33,333 nt of DNA, taken from NCBI GenBank assembly GCA_020439025.1, contig JAGQTO010000120.1:1447-34779 (forward strand). Reading direction: 5' to 3'. This document shows positions 10,848-18,049 of this stretch, in pieces. The stretch's first letter is position 1; every line of letters starts with the position of its first letter. This stretch comes from Mycobacterium sp. (GTDB lineage: Bacteria; Actinomycetota; Actinomycetes; Mycobacteriales; Mycobacteriaceae). Under the pieces are notes generated by a model. That model made no database searches and was not told the DNA's origin. It saw only the letters and a list, made by a program, of their open reading frames with translations. The position numbers and the translations under genes are program-made.

Positions 10848-10853
10848 TACGAT
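10848..10853 (+). promoter_or_regulatory. Candidate -10 box for prs
   Basis: TACGAT in the 59-bp glmU-prs gap; start of transcription near 10860 would give a 30-nt leader containing AAGGG before GTG 10891. It overlaps the in-frame ATG at 10852, arguing against that ATG as a start. No clear -35. Confidence 0.35.
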
Positions 10854-10890
10854 GACCGCGTATCGAAACCCGACCGGCAAGGGCATCACA

Positions 10891-11871
10891 GTGGGCACCG
10901 ATTGGATTGACAGCCGCAAGAACCTGATGTTGTTCTCGGGCCGGGCGCACCCCGAATTGGCCGATGAGGTCGCCAAGGAACTCGACGTCGACGTCACCGC
11001 GCAGACCGCCCGGGATTTCGCCAACGGCGAGATCTTCGTGCGTTTCGACGAGTCGGTGCGCGGCAGTGACGCCTTCGTCCTGCAGTCCCATCCGGCGCCT
11101 TTGAACCAGTGGCTGATGGAACAGCTGCTGATGATCGACGCCCTCAAGCGCGGCAGCGCCAAGCGCATCACTGCGATTCTGCCGTTCTACCCTTACGCCC
11201 GGCAGGACAAGAAGCACCGCGGCCGCGAGCCGATCTCCGCACGTCTGGTCGCCGATCTGCTCAAGACCGCCGGCGCGGACCGGATCGTCTCGGTGGACCT
11301 CCACACCGACCAGATCCAGGGCTTCTTCGACGGACCGGTGGACCACATGCGGGCACAGCCCCTGCTCACCGGCTACATCCGGGAAAATTACGCCACCTCC
11401 GACATCGTCGTGGTATCGCCGGACTCCGGGCGCGTCCGGGTGGCCGAGAAGTGGGCCGACGCGCTGGGCGGCTCACCGCTGGCCTTCATCCACAAGACCC
11501 GCGATCCCCGGGTGCCCAACCAGGTGGTGTCCAACCGGGTGGTCGGCGAGGTCGAGGGCAAGACCTGCGTGCTGACCGATGACATGATCGACACCGGCGG
11601 AACCATCGCCGGCGCGGTTAAGCTGCTGCGCGAGGACGGCGCCAAAGACGTGATCATCGCCGCAACCCACGGCGTGCTGTCCGACCCGGCCGCCGAGCGG
11701 CTCGCCGCCTGCGGCGCGCGCGAAGTGATCGTCACCAACACCCTGCCGATCGACGACTCCAAGCGCTTCGCTCAATTGACGGTGCTGTCGATCGCTCCAC
11801 TGCTGGCCAGCACAATCCGCGAGGTCTTCGAAAACGGCTCGGTGACAAGCCTTTTCGACGGCGACGCTTAG
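10891..11871 (+). CDS. prs: Ribose-phosphate pyrophosphokinase (PRPP synthetase)
   Basis: A 326-residue enzyme, standard class I length, that transfers pyrophosphate from ATP to ribose-5-phosphate. PRPP feeds purine, pyrimidine, His and Trp synthesis and, in mycobacteria, decaprenyl-phosphoryl arabinose for the cell wall. Motifs: the ATP-binding region FANGEIFVRF with ESVRG, the flexible loop YARQDKKHRGREPISA, the metal/PRPP signature DLHTDQIQGFFDGPVDH, and the ribose-phosphate loop DDMIDTGGTIAGA. GTG 10891 is chosen because AAGGG lies seven bases upstream and the protein then matches the M. tuberculosis length; an in-frame ATG at 10852 lies inside a probable -10 box. It follows glmU and ends 6 bp before lpqT. 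Confidence 0.96.
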   Translation: MGTDWIDSRKNLMLFSGRAHPELADEVAKELDVDVTAQTARDFANGEIFVRFDESVRGSDAFVLQSHPAPLNQWLMEQLLMIDALKRGSAKRITAILPFYPYARQDKKHRGREPISARLVADLLKTAGADRIVSVDLHTDQIQGFFDGPVDHMRAQPLLTGYIRENYATSDIVVVSPDSGRVRVAEKWADALGGSPLAFIHKTRDPRVPNQVVSNRVVGEVEGKTCVLTDDMIDTGGTIAGAVKLLREDGAKDVIIAATHGVLSDPAAERLAACGAREVIVTNTLPIDDSKRFAQLTVLSIAPLLASTIREVFENGSVTSLFDGDA

Positions 11872-11877
11872 ACCGAT

Positions 11878-12555
11878 GTGGTGATCGCTGCGGTGCGCGC
11901 ACACCTCCTCAGCCGGTCGTGGTCGGCCGCCGTCGCGGTGACGGTGACGGTGTCGGTGGCGGCCGCGGGCTGCCAGGCCCACACCGCCGACTACTCGTCG
12001 CTGGCCACCACCAGCCCCCGCAGCAGCACCGAGACCACCGCAGCCACTCCGACGCCGATCGCCCAGTACCTGGCCGGCGTCGGCGTCACCGGTGAGCAGG
12101 TGCCCTTGGACAAACTGACTGATCTCACGGTGACGCTTCCCCGACCACCGGGATGGACCACCTACGCCAACCCGAACTTCTCGCCAGGAACCGAGGCGAT
12201 CGCCAAGGACAACAACTATCCGACCGCATTGCTCATGGTGTTCAAGCTCGACGGGAACTTCGATGTCCAGGCCGCACTGGAACACGCCGACGACGACGCC
12301 GAACTCTCCAAGAACTTCAAACGCCTGAACTACTCCGACTCTGACTTCGACGGCTTCCCCTCGGCGATGGTCGAGGGGAGCTACGACAGTGGGTCAACCC
12401 GTTTGCACACCTACAACCGCATCGTGATCCCGGTGACGCCGGACTTCCAGCGCTACCTGGTGCAGTTCACCGTGACGACGTTGGCCGAGCAGGCAGCGGA
12501 GCAGGCACCCGACGTCCAGAAGGTGATCGAGGGCTTCTCGGTGGCGGTGAAGTAG
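11878..12555 (+). CDS. lpqT: LpqN/LpqT family lipoprotein (LpqT)
   Basis: A 225-residue predicted lipoprotein of the mycobacterial LpqN/LpqT family. The signal peptide has a positively charged n-region (residues 7-13), a hydrophobic stretch with repeated VTV, and the lipobox AAAGC with Cys32. A Ser/Thr-rich linker (38-60) leads to the globular domain, which contains TLPRPPGWTTY, NYPTALLMVFKLDG and FPSAMVEGSY. Position directly after prs matches Rv1016c. Start is GTG 11878 (a second GTG follows immediately); no good Shine-Dalgarno is visible, so translation probably depends on prs, six bases upstream. No enzymatic motif is seen; an envelope role is inferred from lipidation only. A second family member lies at 31262-31963. 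Confidence 0.88.
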   Translation: MVIAAVRAHLLSRSWSAAVAVTVTVSVAAAGCQAHTADYSSLATTSPRSSTETTAATPTPIAQYLAGVGVTGEQVPLDKLTDLTVTLPRPPGWTTYANPNFSPGTEAIAKDNNYPTALLMVFKLDGNFDVQAALEHADDDAELSKNFKRLNYSDSDFDGFPSAMVEGSYDSGSTRLHTYNRIVIPVTPDFQRYLVQFTVTTLAEQAAEQAPDVQKVIEGFSVAVK

Positions 12556-12558
12556 GTT
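12553..12558 (+). promoter_or_regulatory. Possible -10 box for the SDR gene
   Basis: TAGGTT overlaps the lpqT stop codon (TAG) and ends eight bases before ATG 12567. The spacing fits leaderless initiation, but the box may be accidental because the gene also sits tightly behind lpqT. Confidence 0.3.
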
Positions 12559-12566
12559 CTCTCTCC

Positions 12567-13436
12567 ATGAGCAGTTGGACAGCAGCCGACCTGCCGTCGT
12601 TCGCCGGCAAGACCGTCGTCGTCACCGGGGCCAACAGCGGCCTGGGACTGGTGACCGCCCGCGAACTCGCCCGGGTCGGGGGCCGGGTGATCCTGGCCTG
12701 CCGCAATGCCGACAAGGGCGCACAGGCCGCCGCAACCATGACCGGCGACGTCGAGGTGCGCAGTCTGGATCTACAGGATCTGGCCTCGGTCCGGGAGTTC
12801 GCCGACTCGGTCGATGCCCTGGATGTGCTGGTCAACAACGCGGGCATTATGGCGGTGCCGTACGCACTCACCCGTGACGGATTCGAAAGTCAGATCGGCA
12901 CCAATCACCTCGGCCACTTCGCGCTGACCAATCTGCTGCTGCCCAAGCTCGCCGACCGCGTGGTGACGGTGTCGTCGATCATGCACTGGTCCGGCTTCAT
13001 CAGCCTCACGGACCTCAATTGGAAGGCGCGGCCCTATTCGGCGTGGCTGGCCTACGGCCAGTCCAAATTGGCGAACCTGCTGTTCACCAGCGAATTGCAG
13101 CGCCGACTGGCCGCCGTGGGCTCGCCACTGACGGCGCACGCCGCCCACCCCGGATACTCGGCCACCAATCTGCAGGGACACACCGGCAACCCGATCGGCA
13201 CACGGTTCTGGGCACTCACCAACAAGCTGGCCGGCACCAGCCCCGAGTTCGGCGCCAACCCGACTCTCTACGCGGCATCCCGCGATCTGCCCGGCGACAG
13301 CTTCATCGGCCCGAAGTTCGGCGCCCGCGGACCCGTGGAACGGGTCGGCCGGAGCCCACTGGCCCGGAACAACGGCACCGCCGCGGGGTTGTGGCGGCTT
13401 TCCGAGCAGCTCGCCGGAGTCGAATTTCCGTTGTAA
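12567..13436 (+). CDS. Short-chain dehydrogenase/reductase, retinol dehydrogenase/protochlorophyllide reductase-like
   Basis: A 289-residue classical SDR oxidoreductase. Cofactor motif TGANSGLG (20-27) with a following CRN segment suggests NADP(H). NNAG (90-93), the catalytic Ser in VTVSS (136-137) and Tyr163/Lys167 in YGQSK complete the active site. HPGYSATNLQG after the catalytic motif is typical of the RDH/WWOX/protochlorophyllide-reductase-like branch common in actinobacteria. The substrate cannot be told from sequence. It starts 11 bp after lpqT and precedes rplY by 143 bp. I do not recall this gene at this site in M. tuberculosis, so it may be a lineage-specific insertion or a loss there; codon use looks like its neighbours. 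Confidence 0.92.
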   Translation: MSSWTAADLPSFAGKTVVVTGANSGLGLVTARELARVGGRVILACRNADKGAQAAATMTGDVEVRSLDLQDLASVREFADSVDALDVLVNNAGIMAVPYALTRDGFESQIGTNHLGHFALTNLLLPKLADRVVTVSSIMHWSGFISLTDLNWKARPYSAWLAYGQSKLANLLFTSELQRRLAAVGSPLTAHAAHPGYSATNLQGHTGNPIGTRFWALTNKLAGTSPEFGANPTLYAASRDLPGDSFIGPKFGARGPVERVGRSPLARNNGTAAGLWRLSEQLAGVEFPL

Positions 13437-13449
13437 GGCACCGTTCGAC

Positions 13450-13455
13450 TACCCT
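13450..13455 (+). promoter_or_regulatory. Candidate -10 box for rplY-pth
   Basis: TACCCT in the 143-bp gap before rplY; start near 13462 gives a leader of about 118 nt. No -35 at proper spacing is convincing. I see no recognisable riboswitch in the leader. Confidence 0.35.
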
Positions 13456-13579
13456 TGGCGCAGCGTCACGGCGAGGGTGGCCCGGCCACCGTTATCGACG
13501 AGGCATTCGCCGCCCTGAGCGGCGTTGAAGCCCCCTTCGCCGTGCGGCAGACGACCCGGAGAAGGCAGGAGCATCAACG

Positions 13580-14230
13580 ATGGCCAAAGGCGCCAGCACC
13601 AACAAACTCACCGCGGAGGTTCGCACCCGCACCGGTAAGGGCGCCTCGCGGCAGGCCCGCCGCGAGGGAAGGTTTCCCGCGGTGCTGTACGGCCACGGCA
13701 GCGATCCGCAACACCTCGAACTGAACGCCCACGACTTCGCCGCCGTGCTGCGCCATTCCGGCACCAATGCGGTGCTGAGCCTGGACATCGACGGCAAGGA
13801 GCAACTCGCCCTCACCAAGGCCCTGGCGATGCACCCGATCCGGCGCACCATCACCCACGCCGATCTGATCATCGTGCGCCGCGGCGAGAAGGTCACCGTG
13901 GAGGTGCCGGTGCACCTCGACGGCGACGCCGAAGCCGGCACCCTGGTCACCCAGGACGCCACCACGATCGAGATCGAGGCCGAGGCACTGTCGATCCCGG
14001 AGAGCCTGACCGTGTCGATCGAAGGCGTCGGGGAAGGCACCCAGATCGTGGCCGGTGACGTCGTTCTGCCCTCCGGCGTCACGCTCGTCAGCGACCCGGA
14101 GATGCTGGTGGTCAACATCGTCGCGGCTCCGACCGCCGAGGACCTTGAGGCCGAGGGCGAAGGCGAATCCGGCGAGGGCGCGGCCGAGGGCGAAGGCGAG
14201 TCCGAGGGCGCGGCCGCCGAGGGCGAGTAA
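13580..14230 (+). CDS. rplY: 50S ribosomal protein L25, CTC-type
   Basis: A 216-residue two-domain L25 (general stress protein CTC type) that binds 5S rRNA in the large subunit. The N-terminal domain has the family start [30 protein letters not shown] and the block [16 protein letters not shown]. The C-terminal beta domain runs [14 protein letters not shown] to [13 protein letters not shown]. The last 35 residues are a Glu/Gly/Ala acidic tail (repeating [10 protein letters not shown]), a common low-complexity feature of actinobacterial L25. An AGGAG ribosome-binding site lies eight bases before ATG 13580. It is followed six bases after its stop by pth, a widely conserved pairing. Confidence 0.97.
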   Translation: MAKGASTNKLTAEVRTRTGKGASRQARREGRFPAVLYGHGSDPQHLELNAHDFAAVLRHSGTNAVLSLDIDGKEQLALTKALAMHPIRRTITHADLIIVRRGEKVTVEVPVHLDGDAEAGTLVTQDATTIEIEAEALSIPESLTVSIEGVGEGTQIVAGDVVLPSGVTLVSDPEMLVVNIVAAPTAEDLEAEGEGESGEGAAEGEGESEGAAAEGE

Positions 14231-14236
14231 CCCCCG

Positions 14237-14812
14237 GTGGCCGAGCCACTGTTGGTCGTCGGCCTCGGCAACCCCGGTCCGCAGTACGCCAAGACCCGGC
14301 ACAATGTCGGGTTCATGGTCGCCGACCTGCTGGCCTCTCGGATCGGGGCGACCTTCAAGGTGCACAAGCGCTCCGGTGCCGACGTGCTCACCGGACGGCT
14401 GTGCCACCGGCCCGTCGTACTGGCCAAGCCGCGCTGCTACATGAACGAATCGGGCCGGCAGGTTGGCCCCCTGGCGAAGTTCTACTCGATACCGCCAGCG
14501 GACGTGATCGTCATCCACGACGAACTCGACATCGACTTCGGCCGGATTCGCCTCAAAACCGGGGGCGGCGAGGGCGGCCACAACGGGCTGCGTTCGGTGG
14601 CCAACGCTTTGGTCTCCAGGGACTTTCAGCGGGTCCGTATCGGCATCGGCAGGCCGCCGGGCCGCAAAGATGCGGCGGCGTTCGTCCTGGAGCCGTTCAC
14701 CGCCGCCGAACGCGCTGAGGTGCCGACCATCTGCGAGTTGGCCGCCGACGCGACCGAGCTACTCGCCGAGGTGGGACTGGAGACCGCGCAAAACCGCGTG
14801 CACGCCTGGTAG
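14237..14812 (+). CDS. pth: Peptidyl-tRNA hydrolase
   Basis: A 191-residue monomeric esterase that releases peptides from peptidyl-tRNA dropped by stalled ribosomes. The family signature [18 protein letters not shown] (9-26) includes Asn12 and catalytic His22; MNESG holds the conserved Asn70, and HDELDIDFG the conserved Asp95. [15 protein letters not shown] and [11 protein letters not shown] are also characteristic. Start is GTG 14237, six bases after the rplY stop; the ribosome-binding site is poor, so coupling to rplY is likely. The gene ends 29 bp from the stop of the convergent small secreted-protein gene. Confidence 0.97.
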   Translation: MAEPLLVVGLGNPGPQYAKTRHNVGFMVADLLASRIGATFKVHKRSGADVLTGRLCHRPVVLAKPRCYMNESGRQVGPLAKFYSIPPADVIVIHDELDIDFGRIRLKTGGGEGGHNGLRSVANALVSRDFQRVRIGIGRPPGRKDAAAFVLEPFTAAERAEVPTICELAADATELLAEVGLETAQNRVHAW

Positions 14813-14841
14813 GCACGCCTCGCGCCCGCGGTTCATTACCG

Positions 14842-15063
14842 TTAGCGGGCCCCTGGCATTCCCAGCCAGGGGAATACCGGTTGATTGGCCGGCGGTGCGG
14901 TGGTTCCCGGCCGAGCCTTGATGGCCGTACTGCCGTTGGTCTGGCAGACGGACTTGGTATCGCTGTCCTGACAGGTGGACCTAGCAGCAGCGACGGTAGC
15001 GGAAACCCCGGCCGCTACAACTAAGCCGACTATGAGTGCCGCAGCCTTGGCGAGAAGTGCCAT
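14842..15063 (-). CDS. Small secreted two-cysteine protein, copy A
   Basis: A 73-residue exported protein I do not recognise by name. Residues 1-28 form a classic Sec signal peptide (MALLAKAAALIVGLVVAAG, then SATVAAA). The mature part, about 45 residues, carries two cysteines in TCQDSDTKSVCQTNG, a SxxIKARPGTTAPPAN stretch and the C-terminal PVFPWLGMPG. The two cysteines could form a disulphide outside the cell. The start ATG 15063 has AGGGGA about seven bases upstream. It is a diverged tandem copy of the gene at 15201-15422 with the same length and frame, and resembles in general style the many small secreted Cys-pair proteins of mycobacteria. No function can be given. Confidence 0.75.
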   Translation of the reverse strand: MALLAKAAALIVGLVVAAGVSATVAAARSTCQDSDTKSVCQTNGSTAIKARPGTTAPPANQPVFPWLGMPGAR

Positions 15064-15150
15064 TCCGGAATCCCCTACTCGAGCCCTCGCCCGGTAATCG
15101 CGCCCCGCACCGATGCGGCGATACGCGTGCTGACTTCAGTGTTACGGCGC

Positions 15151-15179
15151 ATGGTCCACCTCCGGAGGTGGTGGACCAT
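15151..15179. repeat. Inverted repeat between the two small secreted-protein genes
   Basis: Arms ATGGTCCACC and GGTGGACCAT (10 bp, perfect) flank TCCGGAGGT. A nested, alternative 16-bp perfect palindrome CCACCTCC/GGAGGTGG lies at 15156-15171. It starts 22 bases after the stop of copy B and 88 bases before copy A. It could end transcription of copy B (no T-run) or be an operator for copy A. Confidence 0.8.
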
Positions 15180-15200
15180 ACGCTGAGAGGGCTCGCTCGC

Positions 15201-15422
15201 CTAGCGGCGGCCGGGCATTCCCAGCCACGGGAACACCGGCAGGTTCGCCGGCGGCGCCGTGGTTCCCGGCCGCGCCTTGATCGAGACACTGCCGTTCGTC
15301 TGGCAGATGGTCTTGGTCGCAGTGTCCTGGCAGGTGGGCCTGGCGCCGGCGACGGGAGCCGAGATCCCTGCGGCGAGGACCAAACCCGCCATCAGCGCTG
15401 CGGCCTTGACTGCAACTGTCAT
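15201..15422 (-). CDS. Small secreted two-cysteine protein, copy B
   Basis: A 73-residue paralogue of the protein encoded at 14842-15063; the two align without gaps. The signal peptide is MTVAVKAAALMAGLVLAAG then SAPVAGA. The mature part has TCQDTATKTICQTNG, VSIKARPGTTAPPAN, and the near-identical C-terminus PVFPWLGMPG. Conservation is strongest in the cysteine motif and the Pro-rich C-terminal half, while the signal sequence drifts, the pattern expected of a real secreted domain. An AAAGGG ribosome-binding site lies nine bases before ATG 15422. The next gene upstream on this strand is a lipoprotein ending at 15476. Function unknown. Confidence 0.77.
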   Translation of the reverse strand: MTVAVKAAALMAGLVLAAGISAPVAGARPTCQDTATKTICQTNGSVSIKARPGTTAPPANLPVFPWLGMPGRR

Positions 15423-15475
15423 TGTTTAGATCCCTTTCCGGGCTGAGGTCCTGGTGTAACGCGCGTATTCGCTGG

Positions 15476-16012
15476 TCACGGGCAGGCGGAGATGACGACC
15501 ACCGCGTCCTCACCCTCGGGCGTTCCGTTGTCCGCGGCCTTCTTGATCGCGTCCTGCTTGGCCTCTTCGACCGTGGCCCCGGCGCCACCGGCAACCACGT
15601 GGGTCTCGCTCGAGGCGACGGACACGATGCAGACGTTGTCGTTGGTCACCTCGTCAGCGGTGCACTCGACGCCGCCGGCGTCCTCGCAGGCCTTAATGAC
15701 CTTGGCCGACGCCTCATCGTTGGTCGCCCCGGTGGCGGTGAAACCGACGATGGTGTTGGTCTCGGGGTTATCGTCACCCTCGGCGTCGGCGAACTCTCCG
15801 GTGCCGACAGCAACCGAAATATCCTCGGCGCCGCCGGCCTCAGCGGCCTTGGTCTCGGAAGCCTTGGTATCAGAAGCTTTGGTCTCGCTGGAAGTAGTTT
15901 CACTGGCCTTGGTTTCGCTGCTCGGACTTTCCGACTTCGCGCACCCACTCATGACCCCACCGGCGAGAACACCCGCCGCAACGATCGCCCAGATTTTACG
16001 AGTACTGGCCAT
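15476..16012 (-). CDS. Lipoprotein with SETKAS repeats and DUF4189-like domain
   Basis: A 178-residue predicted lipoprotein. The signal peptide MASTRKIWAIVAAGVLAGG leads to the lipobox VMSGC (Cys24). Residues 26-60 are a low-complexity linker of imperfect repeats (SETKAS, SETTS, SETKASDTKASETKA), probably a flexible spacer. The C-terminal 115 residues contain spaced cysteines in KACEDAGGVECTAD, NDNVCIVSVA and the terminal SACP, with the Ala-rich GATVEEAKQDAIKKAAD; this resembles the DUF4189 pattern, which I suggest with moderate confidence. Start ATG 16012 gives a proper signal peptide; a longer open frame upstream merges with the wrong frame of pks16. A TACGCT -10-like box lies at 16044-16049. 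Confidence 0.8.
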   Translation of the reverse strand: MASTRKIWAIVAAGVLAGGVMSGCAKSESPSSETKASETTSSETKASDTKASETKAAEAGGAEDISVAVGTGEFADAEGDDNPETNTIVGFTATGATNDEASAKVIKACEDAGGVECTADEVTNDNVCIVSVASSETHVVAGGAGATVEEAKQDAIKKAADNGTPEGEDAVVVISACP

Positions 16013-16095
16013 GCCCGCCCTCTCTTGAAGTGACTTGGCAGTCAGCGTACTAGACCATCGCGACTTTGGGGCGGCTGGCCGCTGTGGTTCAGCGC

Positions 16096-17730
16096 TCAGG
16101 TCACCAGTGTCAATGATGTGGACCGGCGCAGCTTGCCCGAGGGAGTCTTGGGGATGGTGCCCGGGCCGAGGACCACGACGTTGCGCGGCCGGACGTCGAC
16201 CTCTGCGACGACCTCGTGGGCGACTTGCTGCTCGATACGACGCACCTCGGCGGGGTTCTCCCAGTCGTTGGACTCCACCGCCACCGCGAACGTCTCGCGG
16301 GAGTGCCCGGCGTCCAGACGCACCGCGACCGCACAACCCGGCCGAACTCCCGGGACCCGCCCGGCGGCGCGTTCGATATCGGTCGGATAGATGTTGCGCC
16401 CGGCCATGATGATGACGTCCTTGACCCGGCCACAGACCACGACGTGGCCCTCTTCGGTCAGGTAGCCCAGGTCGCCGGTGTCGTACCAGCCGTTCTCGTC
16501 CTGGGCCGGCACGAAGCCGCCCATGGTGATGTATCCGGGCGTCAGCGATTCGCCCCGCAATTCGATGATCCCGACCCCGCGCGCCGGCAGCACTTTGCCG
16601 TCCTCGTCGACGATGCGGGCCTCCAGATCGCGCAGCAATGGCCCCAGGGTGGCCAGCCGGCGGGTGTTGCCCTTGGTCGCGGGTACAGCCCGGCGCAGCG
16701 CGGCCAGCAGGTCGGCGTCGACCTCGTCGACCACCAGTCCGGCGCCGCATTCGGAGAACGACACCGCCAGGGTGGTCTCGGCCATGCCGTAGGCCGGCAG
16801 GATCGCACCGGGCGGCAGCCCGAACGGCTTGCCCGCATCCAGCAGGTCCTCTACGTCGGCGGGCTCCACCGGTTCCGCCCCGGAGAGGGCGAACCGCAGC
16901 GTGGACAGGTCGAACTCGCCGGCGTTGGCCTGGCGCCGGAGCCGCTTTGCGAATAACGCGTAGGCGAAGTTCGGCGCGGCGGTCATGGTGCCCTTGTACT
17001 TGTCGATGAGCTTCGCCCACAGCAGGGTGTCGCGCAGGAAGTCCAGCGGGGTGACCTTGACCAGCTCGGCCCCGAAGTACATCGGGATGGTCAGAAAGCC
17101 CACCATGCCCATGTCGTGGAAGCAGGGCAGCCAGCTGACCATCACGTCGGATTCGACGTCGTACTGCGCGCCGATGAACATGGCTTCGGCGTTGGAATAG
17201 ATGTTGCGGTGGGTGATGACGACGGCCTTGGGCGAGCCGGTGGAACCGGAGGTCAGCTGCATGAGCGCGACGTCGTCCTCGCCGGTTTCGACCGGGTCGA
17301 TCGGGTCGGCGGCCAACAGTTCGGCGACGGTCAGCACCAGCACGCCGCGCTCGGCCAGCACCGGGGCGGCGGCGAGGAACGGATCGGAGATCACGACGGC
17401 CTTGGCCTCGATCATGTCGATGACGTTGGTGGTGTCCTCCGCCCAGTGCGCCAGGTCCGTGCGCGGGGTGGGTTGATGCAGCATGGTCAGGCTCGCACCG
17501 CGCATCCACAGGCCCTGAGCGGTCGGGGCGATTTCGACCGGGGCGCCGGCCAGAACACCGACGGCATCGCCGGGACCCACACCGGCCGCGGCCAGACCGC
17601 CGGCGATCCGGCGGGCACGTTCGTGGACCTCCCGCCAGGTGTGCCGGACCGGTTCGACCGGCTCGCCGGTGACCATGCCCTTGCTGGTGGTCATGGCGTT
17701 GTGGAACATCTTCTCGGTGAATCGGCTCAC
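16096..17730 (-). CDS. pks16: AMP-dependent acyl ligase (FadD/FAAL-like, Pks16)
   Basis: A 544-residue adenylate-forming enzyme matching M. tuberculosis Rv1013, called Pks16 although it is not a polyketide synthase. The P-loop [10 protein letters not shown] (159-168), [14 protein letters not shown], the AYGMAETT adenine-binding motif, [11 protein letters not shown] and [20 protein letters not shown] are all present, and the C-terminus KTPSGKLRR carries the lysine expected for adenylation. It resembles fatty-acyl-AMP ligases; the CoA or carrier acceptor and the acyl substrate are unknown. GTG 17730 follows GAGGAGG at a five-base distance and gives the known start [12 protein letters not shown]. 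The stop of a possible upstream ORF overlaps this start as GTGA. Confidence 0.93.
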   Translation of the reverse strand: MSRFTEKMFHNAMTTSKGMVTGEPVEPVRHTWREVHERARRIAGGLAAAGVGPGDAVGVLAGAPVEIAPTAQGLWMRGASLTMLHQPTPRTDLAHWAEDTTNVIDMIEAKAVVISDPFLAAAPVLAERGVLVLTVAELLAADPIDPVETGEDDVALMQLTSGSTGSPKAVVITHRNIYSNAEAMFIGAQYDVESDVMVSWLPCFHDMGMVGFLTIPMYFGAELVKVTPLDFLRDTLLWAKLIDKYKGTMTAAPNFAYALFAKRLRRQANAGEFDLSTLRFALSGAEPVEPADVEDLLDAGKPFGLPPGAILPAYGMAETTLAVSFSECGAGLVVDEVDADLLAALRRAVPATKGNTRRLATLGPLLRDLEARIVDEDGKVLPARGVGIIELRGESLTPGYITMGGFVPAQDENGWYDTGDLGYLTEEGHVVVCGRVKDVIIMAGRNIYPTDIERAAGRVPGVRPGCAVAVRLDAGHSRETFAVAVESNDWENPAEVRRIEQQVAHEVVAEVDVRPRNVVVLGPGTIPKTPSGKLRRSTSLTLVT

Positions 17731-17939
17731 CACGGCCTCCTCGGGTTCCGGTGCGGCGTCGTCGGCGCAGTCGCCCGGATTCTCATGTTCCGCCTGCCGC
17801 CCCCCGCCGCAGGGGCGGCGCGCCCGCACGAGCAGGGAGCGTTTTGGTCTCGAATCGGTGATCCGGTGCGGCCTGTCGACCGCCCGCCGATATCGGTGGG
17901 CGATCCGCAGTCATACGAAGTTCGGCCGCTCATGGTCAC
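17727..17939 (-). CDS. Possible leaderless upstream ORF coupled to pks16
   Basis: A 70-codon open frame (starting GTG ACC ATG AGC) begins eight bases after a TAAGAT -10 box and ends in a TGA that overlaps the pks16 start as GTGA. The peptide ([16 protein letters not shown]...) has three Cys and many Arg/Pro/Gly and resembles nothing I know. Third codon positions are less GC-rich than in the surrounding genes, which argues against a conserved protein. It may be a regulatory uORF, or chance. Confidence 0.3.
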   Translation of the reverse strand: MTMSGRTSYDCGSPTDIGGRSTGRTGSPIRDQNAPCSCGRAAPAAGGGRRNMRIRATAPTTPHRNPRRPW

Positions 17940-18049
17940 CGCGCACCATCTTAAACTTCCCTTAAGTTTAGGACCAACTTTCGGGGCCGTTTGAGGGGCG
18001 TGTCACACGCCGGTGCGACTATCCGGTCACCTACGAACCTCGGCCCGGC
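17731..18049. other. 319-bp intergenic region between pks16 and ispE
   Basis: It holds the candidate pks16 promoter and inverted repeat (17948-17977) within a short AT-rich island, and about 200 bases of putative leader covering the possible upstream ORF. The part from 17980 to 18049, after the ispE stop, shows no clear terminator or gene. Confidence 0.6.
17948..17977 (-). promoter_or_regulatory. Candidate pks16 promoter with inverted repeat in the spacer
   Basis: On the minus strand, -35 TTGGTC (17972-17977), an 18-bp spacer and -10 TAAGAT (17948-17953). The inverted repeat TAAACTT-N5-AAGTTTA (17952-17970) almost exactly fills the spacer, the usual place for a repressor or MerR-type operator. 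The island is distinctly AT-rich compared with its surroundings. Start would be near 17940. Confidence 0.55.

Noticed and set aside
10852..10890. ATG 10852 as the start of prs
   Set aside because: It overlaps the likely -10 box TACGAT and would add 13 residues not seen in the family; GTG 10891 has AAGGG at the right distance.
9661..11871. A 736-codon plus-strand frame that joins part of glmU to prs
   Set aside because: Its first half is an Arg/His-rich out-of-frame reading of glmU. The real prs start is GTG 10891.
14842..15422. The two small secreted proteins as a toxin-antitoxin or bacteriocin-immunity pair
   Set aside because: They are paralogues with the same layout and both have signal peptides; there is no immunity, exporter or processing gene next to them.
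16071..16082. GCGGCTGGCCGC as a pks16 terminator
   Set aside because: The loop would be two bases, leaving only four stable pairs, and no T-run follows.
15476..17509. A 677-codon minus-strand frame joining pks16 sequence to the lipoprotein
   Set aside because: Only the last 178 codons encode the lipoprotein. The upper part is an Arg-rich wrong frame of pks16, so this is not a fusion gene.
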